Shown here: positions 52,907-61,636 of the stretch, one piece after another
How the letters are laid out: every line of letters begins with the position of its first letter
Position numbering within the stretch: position 1 is the stretch's first letter
Origin: an uncultured Christensenellaceae bacterium
Lineage (GTDB): Bacteria; Bacillota; Clostridia; Christensenellales; Borkfalkiaceae
NCBI GenBank assembly: GCA_910587005.1
Contig: CAJULB010000002.1
Location: 248,001 to 312,000, forward strand
Reading direction: 5' to 3'
DNA: 64,000 nucleotides
Translations under genes and position numbers: made by a program
Notes under the pieces: generated by a model
The model's input: only the letters and a program-made list of their open reading frames with translations
Database searches by the model: none
Told to the model about the DNA's origin: nothing

Positions 52907-53152
52907 ATGCAAGATACAGTAACAAGATTTGCAAATGAAAAGCAGAACGGGTTAATGCTTTTTGAAGTGTCTACGGGCTCCGGCAAAAAATATCAAGCAA
53001 GAAAAATCATAGGTAAGTATATAAAGGGTGAGATTCTTCAAAACGTACCGACTATTTTCTATGTTTCGCCTTTGATAAAAAACGACATCAATTATTGGAT
53101 TTTGAATAACAATTTACACTTGTGGAAGCAGATTACTATTTCTTCTTATTAA
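52907..53152 (+). pseudogene. N-terminal stub of a DEAD-type helicase
   Basis: 81 residues with a Walker A-like TGSGKK and IFYVSPLIKND, typical of the first ~80 residues of SF2 helicases, then a frame that turns meaningless and stops. No further helicase motifs follow in any frame by eye, so the rest was deleted. The gap to 53,292 has an AAGCGC repeat pair but no gene. Confidence 0.7.
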
Positions 53153-53292
53153 GCGCTTGCAATATTAAGAAGATTGTTTTATATTTTCTATTGCAAATAT
53201 GCTTTGAGCTGTAAGCGCCTGAAACTGTAATTTTTCAGGTAGTATTTTAAAACAGAAATTATATGTGTAATAAAGGAGAAAAACGCGGCATT

Positions 53293-54234
53293 ATGACAAA
53301 AGCGCAAAAGGATAAGCTGGTTAAGCTTTATCGCGATATACAGGACAAAAACTATTACTATTTCGACTTGGACAGCTTTGAGAGAGAACAGGTCGGGCGC
53401 AATATAGGTTTTTTCAACGAACCCGAAGAATATCAGATTGAGATGTGGCTCAGACTGCTCGGCCGTGACGGCTATAATCTTCTGTATCTCGGCGCAATGC
53501 TTGCATTACAGAAAGACGACATGCGCTATCTTGACGACGCGCTGTATACCGTTACCACGCTGGAACAGCTCTCCATGATGTCAACGGATTGGGACCTATT
53601 GTCCGTGTTGCTGTCGGCTAACCGTTTCGACGATATAGAGCGTTTGTTTCCGAAGGAAAACGTACAGAGTAAAATCGGCGGCGGTTGGCTGATAAATCTG
53701 GTAATGTATTTGTACTACGGCGAGGAAGCGTGGCGGGCGGAAGCGGTCGATACCGGCAGGCGTTACTCCGGGTCTAAAACTACAATCGAGGGGAAGGCGG
53801 TTGTAGACTGTCTTTTGAGTTTGGTCGATAAAGATTTCGACAGATTTTCCGTAGAGTTGGATAATATATGCAAAGGCAAGCGCCGTTCGAATGAATTCGG
53901 CGAAAACAAATTTACCAAACAGTTCCCGTTTTTTGCTTTGGGCCTTTACAATTTTGCGCGCTTTTTATACGGCGAAGAAGTAGAAAAGATTGCGCTTCCC
54001 GACGACGCCGGTGCGTTGATTGAATTGCACGAATATCAAAAAGCCAACGGATATGCAACGGGTAAGCATATTATGGATTTCAAAGAGTCGCTCCCGCTCC
54101 TCGATGCATTGCTCAATATCGAGTTGCCTACCATACATTTGGAGTACGTTAAAAAAGGGAAAGGTTATATTGATATTGACAGATACAAAAGAGAGATTAC
54201 CGAAAGGGCGATTGAAATTTATTCCCGGAAATGA
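53293..54234 (+). CDS. Protein of unknown function, possibly immunity-like
   Basis: 313 residues, all-helical by composition, cytoplasmic. Motifs: RDGYNLLYLGAMLALQKD, GKAVVDCLLSLVDKDFDRF and KQFPFFALGLYNFARFLYGE. The helical repeats and lengths recall Imm49-type proteins, but I cannot confirm it. Start ATG 53,293 is chosen by composition; ATG 53,263 ten codons earlier is possible, with AAAGGAG between the two. The base composition is more host-like than the island genes. Confidence 0.5.
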   Translation: MTKAQKDKLVKLYRDIQDKNYYYFDLDSFEREQVGRNIGFFNEPEEYQIEMWLRLLGRDGYNLLYLGAMLALQKDDMRYLDDALYTVTTLEQLSMMSTDWDLLSVLLSANRFDDIERLFPKENVQSKIGGGWLINLVMYLYYGEEAWRAEAVDTGRRYSGSKTTIEGKAVVDCLLSLVDKDFDRFSVELDNICKGKRRSNEFGENKFTKQFPFFALGLYNFARFLYGEEVEKIALPDDAGALIELHEYQKANGYATGKHIMDFKESLPLLDALLNIELPTIHLEYVKKGKGYIDIDRYKREITERAIEIYSRK

Positions 54235-54266
54235 GTTGCATAATCGTCGGCAGTATTTTTAGTTAA

Positions 54267-54476
54267 TTACCAAAACAAGCGGGTAAGGTAACAATTTACG
54301 GTATTTATTATCAGGCTGGCAACTGGGATTCCTTTAAAGTCAACGGAGGAGAAGCGTTAGCGGGTGCGGCAAGCGGTTCGGTAACGTTTACTACCGGCGA
54401 GGAAGGCGGTGAGTTCATAATTACAGCAGAGGGAACGCAGGCGTTTTTCACTACCATAACCGTAACGTTCAACTAA
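54267..54476 (+). pseudogene. C-terminal fragment of a secreted repeat protein
   Basis: A 70-codon frame without a start: QAGNWDSFKVNGGEALAGAA, SVTFTTGEEGGEFIITA and TTITVTFN, ending in TAA. This resembles the last domain of a bacterial surface or carbohydrate-binding protein. The rest is missing. A terminator follows, so this is a leftover 3' end. Confidence 0.6.
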
Positions 54477-54494
54477 ATTTATATTTAAAATTTT

Positions 54495-54522
54495 CCGTGC
54501 GCTTGCAGATGCAAGCGCACGG
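54495..54522 (+). terminator. Hairpin terminator
   Basis: CCGTGCGCTTGC pairs perfectly with GCAAGCGCACGG around AGAT. It once ended the gene whose fragment lies at 54,267-54,476. The following 237 bases to the ABC gene hold only a CCGCGG/CCGCGG stem. Confidence 0.85.
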
Positions 54523-54759
54523 GATTATTGTTTATTCGGACAAATGTAAATATTTTTATACGGTTGTAAAATATTTTCATTATTTTATTGACATTTATCT
54601 GTAAGGGGCATATAGTGTAGACGGAAATGGTATACGCATACGTATTGCAGGTTGTCTTAGTACAAAAATTGCGGCCGCGGATTTTCCGCGGCTGTCTTGT
54701 TGTTGGACGAGTTACATACCGTAATACTTTATAAGTGACAAACAGTCAGGTGAAATATT

Positions 54760-56241
54760 ATGCTTAAAATGCTTAAATTTGATTTTTATAAAATATTTAA
54801 ATCAAAAATGCTGTTAGCGTTTTTCATTATTACGTTATGTCTTGTATTATTCCAACCCATATTAACTTATGGCGGTGGCTTTAATAGTGACTCGGTTTAT
54901 TCAAACTTATATAATGCGAGCGGAACGTTTATTATGTTTATGTGGATATTCATAATTCCGTTTGCCGCCAAGGACTTTTCTTCCAAGTATACAAAAAATC
55001 TTGTTCCTGACTATTCCGTGTCGGACAGAATTTTTTACGTGCTTTCAAAACTTATATATATCGTAGCTTTTTGCGTGTTGTATATGCTGCTGCAATTTGT
55101 GGTTGAAATAATATTCAACTATACCTTGGGCGGGCATTGTATTTATGATAAATTCGACAACCTCACTGTAAGAGAATTTTATCTTAATTATTTTGTCCAG
55201 ACGTTGGACGTTATTGCTGCTGGTACGGTTTATCTGTTTTTATGCCTGCTTTTAAAAAGGGAATATATAGTTCTTATAATTATATTGCCCTATATTTTTT
55301 ATTTGGGGCCTATGCTTTACAGTTTAATAGATTCCCTCATTTACAAGCACTTACATATAAACACTATAAATATAAATTACTATACAATTTTTGGTATGTG
55401 CCAAGGGATTAGTGATACAGAACCGAGCAACGGTATAAAAATATCCGTTTTGTTAGGCTATATGGCGCCGTTTATAGCGGGCAGTCTTTTGGTTTTTGCA
55501 AAAAAGGGCTTAAACAACGGCGACAGTAACAGCAACGGGCTTATTTCAGTAACCGAATTAAAAAAATCCTTCGGCAAAAAAAGTATTCTTAACGATATAA
55601 ATTTAGATATCGAACGCGGCGAGCTGTACGGACTTATAGGCAACAACGGCGCGGGCAAAACAACTCTTTTAAAAATGTTTTGCAATATGCTTAAACCCAC
55701 GGCGGGCGGGATAACGCTGAACAAGCAGGCGTTTACCTCGTCCGTGAGTATAGGCGCATTGATAGAAAGCCCCGCACTTTACTTTGATATGACGGGCTAT
55801 CAGAATATCAAGGCGAAGGCGCTTGCGCTTAATGTAAAGTATTCCAAAGAGGAAATAGAAAAGCTTTTGGAGCTTGTAGGCTTGCAGGATACGGGCAAAA
55901 AAGACGTGCGCGCGTATTCTATGGGAATGAAACAGCGCCTCGGCATAGCAATGGCTTTGGTCGGGGAGCCCGATTTGCTGATACTTGACGAGCCGATAAA
56001 CGGACTTGACCCGCAGGGAATTCTTGAAATAAGAAATCTTCTTGAAAAAATACACAAAGAGCGCAACGTGACAATGATTATATCCAGCCATATACTGGAC
56101 GAGCTTGCCAAAACCGCAACCCGCTTTTGCGTGTTAAACAAGGGCGGAATAATTAAAAACTGCACCAAAAATGAGTTTTTAGCCGAGTGCGGCGACAAAG
56201 ATATCTCTGAATACTATTTACAGCTTATACAAGGTCAATAA
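54760..56241 (+). CDS. ABC transporter: ABC-2 permease fused to ATPase
   Basis: 493 residues in one chain. Residues 1-250 hold about six TM helices of a BcrB/ABC-2-type permease (TM near 16-35, 55-75, 95-118, 150-170, 172-190, 228-247). Residues 261-493 are a BcrA-type ATPase with Walker A GNNGAGKTT (294-302), signature YSMGMKQRLG and Walker B LLILDEP. Such pairs normally are two genes; the fusion, ATPase last, suggests a bacitracin- or lantibiotic-resistance exporter. Confidence 0.85.
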   Translation: MLKMLKFDFYKIFKSKMLLAFFIITLCLVLFQPILTYGGGFNSDSVYSNLYNASGTFIMFMWIFIIPFAAKDFSSKYTKNLVPDYSVSDRIFYVLSKLIYIVAFCVLYMLLQFVVEIIFNYTLGGHCIYDKFDNLTVREFYLNYFVQTLDVIAAGTVYLFLCLLLKREYIVLIIILPYIFYLGPMLYSLIDSLIYKHLHINTININYYTIFGMCQGISDTEPSNGIKISVLLGYMAPFIAGSLLVFAKKGLNNGDSNSNGLISVTELKKSFGKKSILNDINLDIERGELYGLIGNNGAGKTTLLKMFCNMLKPTAGGITLNKQAFTSSVSIGALIESPALYFDMTGYQNIKAKALALNVKYSKEEIEKLLELVGLQDTGKKDVRAYSMGMKQRLGIAMALVGEPDLLILDEPINGLDPQGILEIRNLLEKIHKERNVTMIISSHILDELAKTATRFCVLNKGGIIKNCTKNEFLAECGDKDISEYYLQLIQGQ

Positions 56242-56261
56242 ACAAATTCAGCCGGCACTGC

Positions 56262-56307
56262 AACAAGCCCCGCGCCGATTGATTTCTCAATCGGCGCGGG
56301 GCTTGTT
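56262..56307 (+). terminator. Long hairpin terminator
   Basis: A 21-bp perfect stem (AACAAGCCCCGCGCCGATTG and its complement) around TTTC, after the ABC fusion gene. Confidence 0.9.
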
Positions 56308-56456
56308 GTTATAAAACAATTTCGGTTGCGGTTTGGTTGCAAAAATTATTTTATGCTTGCTAAACGTCCGCTAATGTGATAATATAAATCAAATACGCAT
56401 TTATAAATTTAAAGTAAGTATATTAGAAATAAATCAAAACGATAAGGAGGTATAAA

Positions 56457-57146
56457 ATGATTTACGTTACGGGCGATACGCACGGGTTGCAGGACTATTA
56501 CAAACTGCATATATTTGCGGGGGAACACCCCGAATTGACAGAGGACGACTACGTCATTATTGCGGGTGACTTCGGCGCGGTGTGGGACAGCTATACGCTT
56601 GTATCCGACTTAAAACCGTACACCGAGCTTCCGTTTACCGTGCTTTTCGTTGACGGAAACCACGAAAATTTCGATTTGCTTGAAACGTTCCCCGTCGAGG
56701 AATGGCACGGCGGTAAGGTTCACAAAATAAAGCCGAATATAATCCATTTAATGCGCGGGCAGGTGTTCGAAATCGACGGCAAAACGATATTCACGTTCGG
56801 CGGGGCGACAAGCATAGATAAATTTATGCGCAGGGAGGGTTTAAGCTGGTGGAAACAGGAGCTGCCCACTTACGAGGAGCTTGACGAGGGTATAGCCAAC
56901 CTTAAACGTTACGGCAATAAGGTTGACTATATTATCACGCACTCTTGCAGCGAGCGCGCGCTTGCATACCCGCAGATTAGGAGCTCCGCAACACTTAAAG
57001 TGTCCTGTCCCGAAAGCCAAATGCTGTCCTACATAGAAGAAAACGCTGAGTGCAGGCGCTGGTACTTCGGGCATTTTCATATAGACGCAGAGCTGGGCGA
57101 CAAATATACAGCGCTTTATCAAAACATAGTGAGGCTTGGCAAATGA
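56457..57146 (+). CDS. Calcineurin-like metallophosphoesterase
   Basis: 229 residues. Motifs of the family: GDTHG (near 6-10), GDFGAVW, FVDGNHE, THSCSE and GHFHID, all binding the two metals. Substrate unknown. Strong AAGGAGG ribosome-binding site. It overlaps the next gene by four bases (ATGA), so it is co-translated with a HAD-type protein, which suggests a shared role in nucleotide or RNA-end metabolism. Confidence 0.9.
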   Translation: MIYVTGDTHGLQDYYKLHIFAGEHPELTEDDYVIIAGDFGAVWDSYTLVSDLKPYTELPFTVLFVDGNHENFDLLETFPVEEWHGGKVHKIKPNIIHLMRGQVFEIDGKTIFTFGGATSIDKFMRREGLSWWKQELPTYEELDEGIANLKRYGNKVDYIITHSCSERALAYPQIRSSATLKVSCPESQMLSYIEENAECRRWYFGHFHIDAELGDKYTALYQNIVRLGK

Positions 57147-57619
57147 AAGTGATTTTTTTGGATATAGACGGAGTGCTTAATTCCCGCGCTTACGACAGAA
57201 AAAGGAACTGGGACGAGTTGACGAACATAGACGAAAGCCGGCTTCCGCTTGTCAAAAATATTGTCGATGAAACGGGCGCAAGGATTGTTTTAAGTTCCAC
57301 GTGGAAAACGCACTGGGATAAACTGCCCGAAAAATGCGATACGGACGGAATTTATATAAACGAAACGTTTGCGAAGTTCGGGCTTGAAATTTACGATAAA
57401 ACGCCCGACCTTGGGATAGACTTCGACCGCCCCGACGAAATTAAAGCTTGGCTTGATTGCGCACGGGAAACAATAGAAAGCTTTGTTATAATCGACGATT
57501 ACCGCTATGCCTGGGGAAAGCTTGCCGACCGTTTTGTAAAAACAAATCCGCATTTCGGGCTCGGGTTGGAGAACGAACACGTTCAAAAAGCTGTCGAAAT
57601 ACTGAATAAAACTGATTAA
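57143..57619 (+). CDS. HAD-superfamily protein (SAK RNA-repair type)
   Basis: 158 residues with the HAD motif FLDIDGVLNSRAYDRKRNW, LSSTWKTHWD and a late FVIIDDYRY, matching the HAD domain of Swiss Army Knife RNA-repair proteins. Probable phosphatase acting on nucleic-acid or nucleotide ends. Start ATG 57,143 lies in the ATGA overlap with the phosphoesterase stop. Confidence 0.82.
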   Translation: MKVIFLDIDGVLNSRAYDRKRNWDELTNIDESRLPLVKNIVDETGARIVLSSTWKTHWDKLPEKCDTDGIYINETFAKFGLEIYDKTPDLGIDFDRPDEIKAWLDCARETIESFVIIDDYRYAWGKLADRFVKTNPHFGLGLENEHVQKAVEILNKTD

Positions 57620-57668
57620 AATTATTAACGACCGCGTTGCGAAAAGAAACGGGAGGAACCGACGGAAA

Positions 57669-57737
57669 ATGAAGCCTTGGTTTACGATTGATAAAATCGA
57701 CGAAACGACCTATATAATCAGCGAATACCGACATTAA
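57669..57737 (+). pseudogene. N-terminal stub of an MBL-fold hydrolase
   Basis: Twenty-two codons behind GGGAGG: MKPWFTIDKIDETTYIISEY, then RH and a stop. The stretch resembles the first residues of metallo-beta-lactamase-fold hydrolases, after which the real gene would continue. The rest is absent and a terminator follows 6 bases later, so the gene has been deleted from within. Confidence 0.6.
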
Positions 57738-57743
57738 AATTAT

Positions 57744-57770
57744 CCCGACGGGCTTTTCCGTCGGGGTTTT
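57744..57770 (+). terminator. Intrinsic terminator
   Basis: CCCGACGG pairs with CCGTCGGG, followed by TTTT. Confidence 0.85.
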
Positions 57771-57837
57771 AAATGTAAAAAACAGTTAAATTGCATAAAA
57801 AATATGAAATTTTTTGTGAAAATGATAATTTAAAAAT

Positions 57838-57859
57838 TTTTTGGAAACGTTTCCAAAAA
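57838..57859. promoter_or_regulatory. LacI-family-type operator
   Basis: A 22-bp perfect palindrome with core TTGGAAACGTTTCCAA, typical of LacI/GalR repressors. It ends four bases before the -35 of the sugar operon. No LacI gene lies within this window. Confidence 0.8.
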
Positions 57860-57862
57860 TCC

Positions 57863-57891
57863 TTGCTTTTCCGTATAATGTGTAGTATAAT
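57863..57891 (+). promoter_or_regulatory. Promoter of the fructan operon
   Basis: TTGCTT (57,863-57,868), 17 bases, TATAAT (57,886-57,891). The first gene, at 57,953, has AAAAGGGGG as ribosome-binding site. Confidence 0.75.
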
Positions 57892-57952
57892 ACACTAAAA
57901 GTTAGTTTATAACATTTTTAGAACAATTTTTTCAGCCAAAAGGGGGAGCAAA

Positions 57953-59398
57953 ATGGCGGGGTTAACTCTTAAAAATATATATAAGGTATATGCCGGCAGA
58001 AATACGCAGAAGAAAGGCTTTATAAAAACGGTAAAGGGCTGGTTCAAAAAATCCGAACAGCCGTCGGGCGCGGTGAAAAAGCGTTCAGGCAATTTTGTAG
58101 CCGTTAAAGATTTCAATATGGAAATCGAGGACGGTGAATTTATCGTGTTCGTAGGTCCTTCGGGCTGCGGTAAATCTACAACTCTGCGAATGATAGCGGG
58201 GCTTGAAGATATTTCCAGCGGCGAGCTGTACATAGACGGTAAGCTGGTAAACGACGTGGACCCCAAAGACAGGGACATAGCAATGGTATTCCAAAGCTAT
58301 GCCCTTTATCCGCATATGACGGCGCAGCAGATAATAGAATTTGCTTTAAAACTGCGCAAAATTCCCGAAGAAAAGAAAGACGCCAACGGCAACCCCGTGC
58401 TTGAAATTGATAAAAAGAAGATTGCGGACATAAAAGAAAAGATTAAAGCTGTTGAAGCGGATATTTTAAACGCCGACGACGAGCAGTATAAAGAGGGGCT
58501 AAAAGCACGCAAACAACAGCTTGAAGACGATTTGAAATATTACAGCGAAACCCCCGTTCAGGCTTACACTTACAGGCATATGACCAAGGAAGAAATAGCA
58601 ACAAAAGTGCAGTGGGCGGCTAAGGTGCTAAATATAGAGGAGCTTTTGGACAACAAGCCTGCGGAAATGTCAGGCGGACAAAGACAGCGTATCGCCCTCG
58701 GCAGAGCAATGGTGCGCGACCCGAAGGTTTTCCTTTTGGATGAACCCTTGTCTAACCTTGACGCAAAGCTGCGCACAACGATGCGTTCGGAAATAGTTAA
58801 GCTTCATAAAGAATTAAAAACCACATTTATCTACGTCACCCACGACCAGATAGAGGCGATGACGATGGGTACGCGCATAGTCGTTATGAAGCTGGGCGTC
58901 GTTCAGCAAATCGATACGCCGACTAATTTGTACGACTATCCCGAAAATAAGTTTGTTGCGGGCTTTATCGGAACTCCGCAAATGAATTTTTTCGACGTTA
59001 CCGTTCAGAAGTCGGGCGCAAAGCTTGTAACGGCGTTTGCCGACGGACAGATAATCAATTTCAGCCTTGATAAGCTCCGCAATATAGATAAGCAGTATTT
59101 AGACGGTGAAAAGCACGGCTTAACGCTGGGAATAAGGGGCGAAAGCATTGCCGTTGCCGGCGAAAAGACGGAAAAATCGTTAAAGACGGAAATTGTGATA
59201 AAGGAAGTGCTCGGCAACACCACACAGCTTTTCGTCAGACTCGGCGGTGCGGATACCGATTATATAATAAGCGTGCCCGAACGCACCAAATACGAGGCGG
59301 GCGACGGAATTTATATTACTTTTAATGAAAGAAACGTACATTTGTTCGATGCCGAAACGGAACTGTCGGTAATGGGCAGGGAAGCCGGCAACAAATAA
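57953..59398 (+). CDS. msmK: Sugar ABC transporter ATPase (MsmK/UgpC-like) with insertions
   Basis: 481 residues versus about 370 for the family. Walker A GPSGCGKST (68-76), Q-loop Gln114, signature MSGGQRQR (239-246), Walker B VFLLDEPLSNLD, then a TOBE domain. Two insertions stand out: a Lys-rich one at about 17-47 and a long charged helical one at about 138-210 (between Q-loop and signature). It energises import of oligosaccharides, with permeases not in this window. Confidence 0.9.
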   Translation: MAGLTLKNIYKVYAGRNTQKKGFIKTVKGWFKKSEQPSGAVKKRSGNFVAVKDFNMEIEDGEFIVFVGPSGCGKSTTLRMIAGLEDISSGELYIDGKLVNDVDPKDRDIAMVFQSYALYPHMTAQQIIEFALKLRKIPEEKKDANGNPVLEIDKKKIADIKEKIKAVEADILNADDEQYKEGLKARKQQLEDDLKYYSETPVQAYTYRHMTKEEIATKVQWAAKVLNIEELLDNKPAEMSGGQRQRIALGRAMVRDPKVFLLDEPLSNLDAKLRTTMRSEIVKLHKELKTTFIYVTHDQIEAMTMGTRIVVMKLGVVQQIDTPTNLYDYPENKFVAGFIGTPQMNFFDVTVQKSGAKLVTAFADGQIINFSLDKLRNIDKQYLDGEKHGLTLGIRGESIAVAGEKTEKSLKTEIVIKEVLGNTTQLFVRLGGADTDYIISVPERTKYEAGDGIYITFNERNVHLFDAETELSVMGREAGNK

Positions 59399-59420
59399 GC
59401 AAAGTTTTAAGGGCGGTAAG

Positions 59421-60674
59421 ATGAAAAGTTGGCTTAAATTTTTCGGGTTGAGCTTCTTCTCCGATAAAATTTCAAAACAGGCGGTAAAGCGCGGATACTT
59501 AAACGTGGCGTTGGGCGCGGTTTTTGCGCTTGTTTTTCTGTTTTGCGGTGTACTCGCCGCCGATTTGCTGCCATTTTCAACGCACTATAAAAATTCTTCG
59601 TCTTTTACGGCATTTGTAAGAAACGCTGTAACAAACGACGGTTTAAGCCTTGAAGTTAACGGCGGAAAGCTTTCCGCAGACCGTATTGCCGATACCTTTT
59701 CAAACGAGGCGGACGCGGCGGTTTATGCGGTTAACGGCTATCAGCTTGCGGTAGATACCCGCCCTGCCGACGCTTTCGACGATTTTGAAGCCTATTACCT
59801 TTCCAACGACGGTAAAGAGCAGGAAATTACGTTAGAGGAATATGAGCAGCTGTCGGACGCGGCTAAACGCAATTTCGATTTTAAAATACGCTATACTGCT
59901 AACGAGCTTGTGCTTACGGACGAACTTACCGCCGTACACGAAGCATATCTGACCGAAAAAAAGAGCGAAAGCTTTGCCGAATTGCAGAAAAAGCAAAGCG
60001 AGCTTTCCCGCAAGGAATATCAGAAGCAGGTTTACAATCTTTATGTAAAAGAGTATTATCCCGACTTGTCCGCTTACGAAAGCACGGGCTCGGCTCCGCT
60101 TTTAAGAAATTATTACTTTCATAACTGCCTGAACGGCGGCGCGGAAAAATATCTGTTTTTATTCGACGATTCGTGCGCAGGCTCGTTTGTGACGGACGCG
60201 GGCTTGAAGGTTGCGTTTTACGGCTTTTATAAAGATTTTCCCGACGGTACGGTATTTTCAACAGATAAATCGGCTGACGAATTTATAACGAAGTCGTTCG
60301 GCGCAACGGCGTCTTTCAGCGTTTACGTATATTTAATGAATATGATAAGGCTTTTGCCGTTCATAGCTATGATGCCCTTACTTATAGCGGTAATAACCTA
60401 CTGCGTTTTAAGAATTATCAAATCGCCCCTTTGCAAGGGCTTCGGCGGAAGTTTGAAAATTACAGGCTCGTATTTATTTTTCGGCGCGCTGGTTTCGGCG
60501 ATAATAACCTTTATATGCGGTTATTTTGTGCCGAGGAACAGCCTGATTATAGCGGCGCTTTTGATTTTCTTTTTAACTTTGCTTATTCGCACGGCGGTTT
60601 TGCTTATCGCCGAGGGCGTTTCCGTTAGAAAATCGGTTAAAGCCGAGGCGGAGAATAATTTTACGGAGATATAA
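59421..60674 (+). CDS. Membrane protein of unknown function in sugar operon
   Basis: 417 residues: a TM helix near 28-52, an extracytoplasmic domain (about 55-295) with LTAVHEAYLTEKKSESF, then three or four TM helices (about 300-400). Not an ABC permease by motif. It is conserved-looking, 22 bases after msmK and 3 before the kinase, so it probably serves the same uptake system. Confidence 0.7.
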   Translation: MKSWLKFFGLSFFSDKISKQAVKRGYLNVALGAVFALVFLFCGVLAADLLPFSTHYKNSSSFTAFVRNAVTNDGLSLEVNGGKLSADRIADTFSNEADAAVYAVNGYQLAVDTRPADAFDDFEAYYLSNDGKEQEITLEEYEQLSDAAKRNFDFKIRYTANELVLTDELTAVHEAYLTEKKSESFAELQKKQSELSRKEYQKQVYNLYVKEYYPDLSAYESTGSAPLLRNYYFHNCLNGGAEKYLFLFDDSCAGSFVTDAGLKVAFYGFYKDFPDGTVFSTDKSADEFITKSFGATASFSVYVYLMNMIRLLPFIAMMPLLIAVITYCVLRIIKSPLCKGFGGSLKITGSYLFFGALVSAIITFICGYFVPRNSLIIAALLIFFLTLLIRTAVLLIAEGVSVRKSVKAEAENNFTEI

Positions 60675-60677
60675 AAA

Positions 60678-61586
60678 ATGATACTTTGCATAGGCGAAAT
60701 TTTAGCCGATATGATAGGAACGGTGAAAGACGGTTCTGTCTGGTACGAGCGCAAGGCGGGCGGAGCGCCCTTCAACGTGGCTTGCGCGGCGAAAAAATTC
60801 GGCGCGGAAGTTATGTTTGCGGGCAGCGTAGGCAATGACCTTATAGGCGATTTTTTAATAAATTTCGCAAACAAGCAAAATCTTGACGGAATACTTATTA
60901 ACCGTGACGTAAAGCACAACACCACGCTTGCGTTTGTGGAGCTTGACGAAAAGGGCGAACGGTCGTTCTGCTTTTACAGAAAAAACACCGCAGATTATAA
61001 TTTGCCGTATATTTCCCAAAATGTATTTACGGAAGCGGATACCGTGCATATCGGTTCGCTTATGCTTTCGGAAAGGGCTGGGTTCGAATACGCGGAAAGC
61101 GTAGCCAAACGCGCGCGTACTGCGGGCAAAATTATAAGCTTCGATATAAATTACAGGACGGATATTTTCAAAGACAGGCAAAGTGCCGTTAAGGTTTACA
61201 AAAAAATAATAAGCTACGCCGATATAGTCAAGTTTTCCGAAGACGAGGTTGAGGTTTTTACCGAAAAGTATATTGAAAAAGAGCTTAGCGATAAGCTTGT
61301 GTGCATAAGCCTCGGCGGAAACGGCAGCGAATGGCGGTATAAAGGCAAATCTAACAGTGTGCCTTCGATAAAGGTTAAACCGGTGGATACTACGGGTGCG
61401 GGTGACGCGTTCTATGCGGGCGTGCTTTCGCGGCTGGATAAAATTGCGCCCGCGTTATGGACGGAGGAAACGCTTAACAGCGCTTTTGCGTTTGCAAACG
61501 TATGCGGGGCGCTTAACACTTTGGGCAGAGGCGCGATAGACTGTCTGCCCGATTTGAAAGATGTAACCCGCGCAATGGCAAAATAA
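60678..61586 (+). CDS. PfkB-family carbohydrate kinase, probably fructokinase
   Basis: 302 residues. GEILADMIG at the N-terminus, the GGAPFNVAC substrate loop, and the catalytic DTTGAGDAF at about 248-256. It phosphorylates a sugar, most likely fructose, given the downstream GH32. It starts three bases past the previous stop. Confidence 0.9.
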   Translation: MILCIGEILADMIGTVKDGSVWYERKAGGAPFNVACAAKKFGAEVMFAGSVGNDLIGDFLINFANKQNLDGILINRDVKHNTTLAFVELDEKGERSFCFYRKNTADYNLPYISQNVFTEADTVHIGSLMLSERAGFEYAESVAKRARTAGKIISFDINYRTDIFKDRQSAVKVYKKIISYADIVKFSEDEVEVFTEKYIEKELSDKLVCISLGGNGSEWRYKGKSNSVPSIKVKPVDTTGAGDAFYAGVLSRLDKIAPALWTEETLNSAFAFANVCGALNTLGRGAIDCLPDLKDVTRAMAK

Positions 61587-61590
61587 AATT

Positions 61591-61610
61591 TTTCGGAAAT
61601 GTTTTCAAAT
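61591..61610. promoter_or_regulatory. Second, imperfect LacI-type operator
   Basis: CGGAAATGTTTTCAA matches the 57,838 palindrome core at 10 of 12 central positions, and lies before the GH32 gene, perhaps giving it separate control. Confidence 0.5.
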
Positions 61611-61636
61611 AATTAAAATCAGACAGGGGGAATTAA

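Larger units (their letters stand above)
39620..53200. mobile_element. Degrading accessory island next to tRNA-Leu
   Basis: An AT-richer stretch whose first gene is a tyrosine integrase adjoining tRNA-Leu, with TnpV, a sigma-like HTH protein and a helicase/nuclease cassette. At least three of its genes carry frame-breaking changes. The right edge is uncertain: I could not find a second copy of the tRNA 3' end. A helicase stub ending at 53,152 is the last clearly foreign gene, though fragments continue to about 54.5 kb. Confidence 0.65.

Noticed and set aside
54600..54700. tRNA-like sequence (ATATAGTGTAGACGG) near 54.62 kb
   Set aside because: No acceptor or T-arm pairing and no T-loop can be formed, so it is neither a tRNA nor a clear att site.
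39620..57000. Second attachment site (copy of the tRNA-Leu 3' end)
   Set aside because: I looked for GTTCAAGTCCGGCCACGAGC or close variants to the right of the island and found none, so the right border stays undefined.
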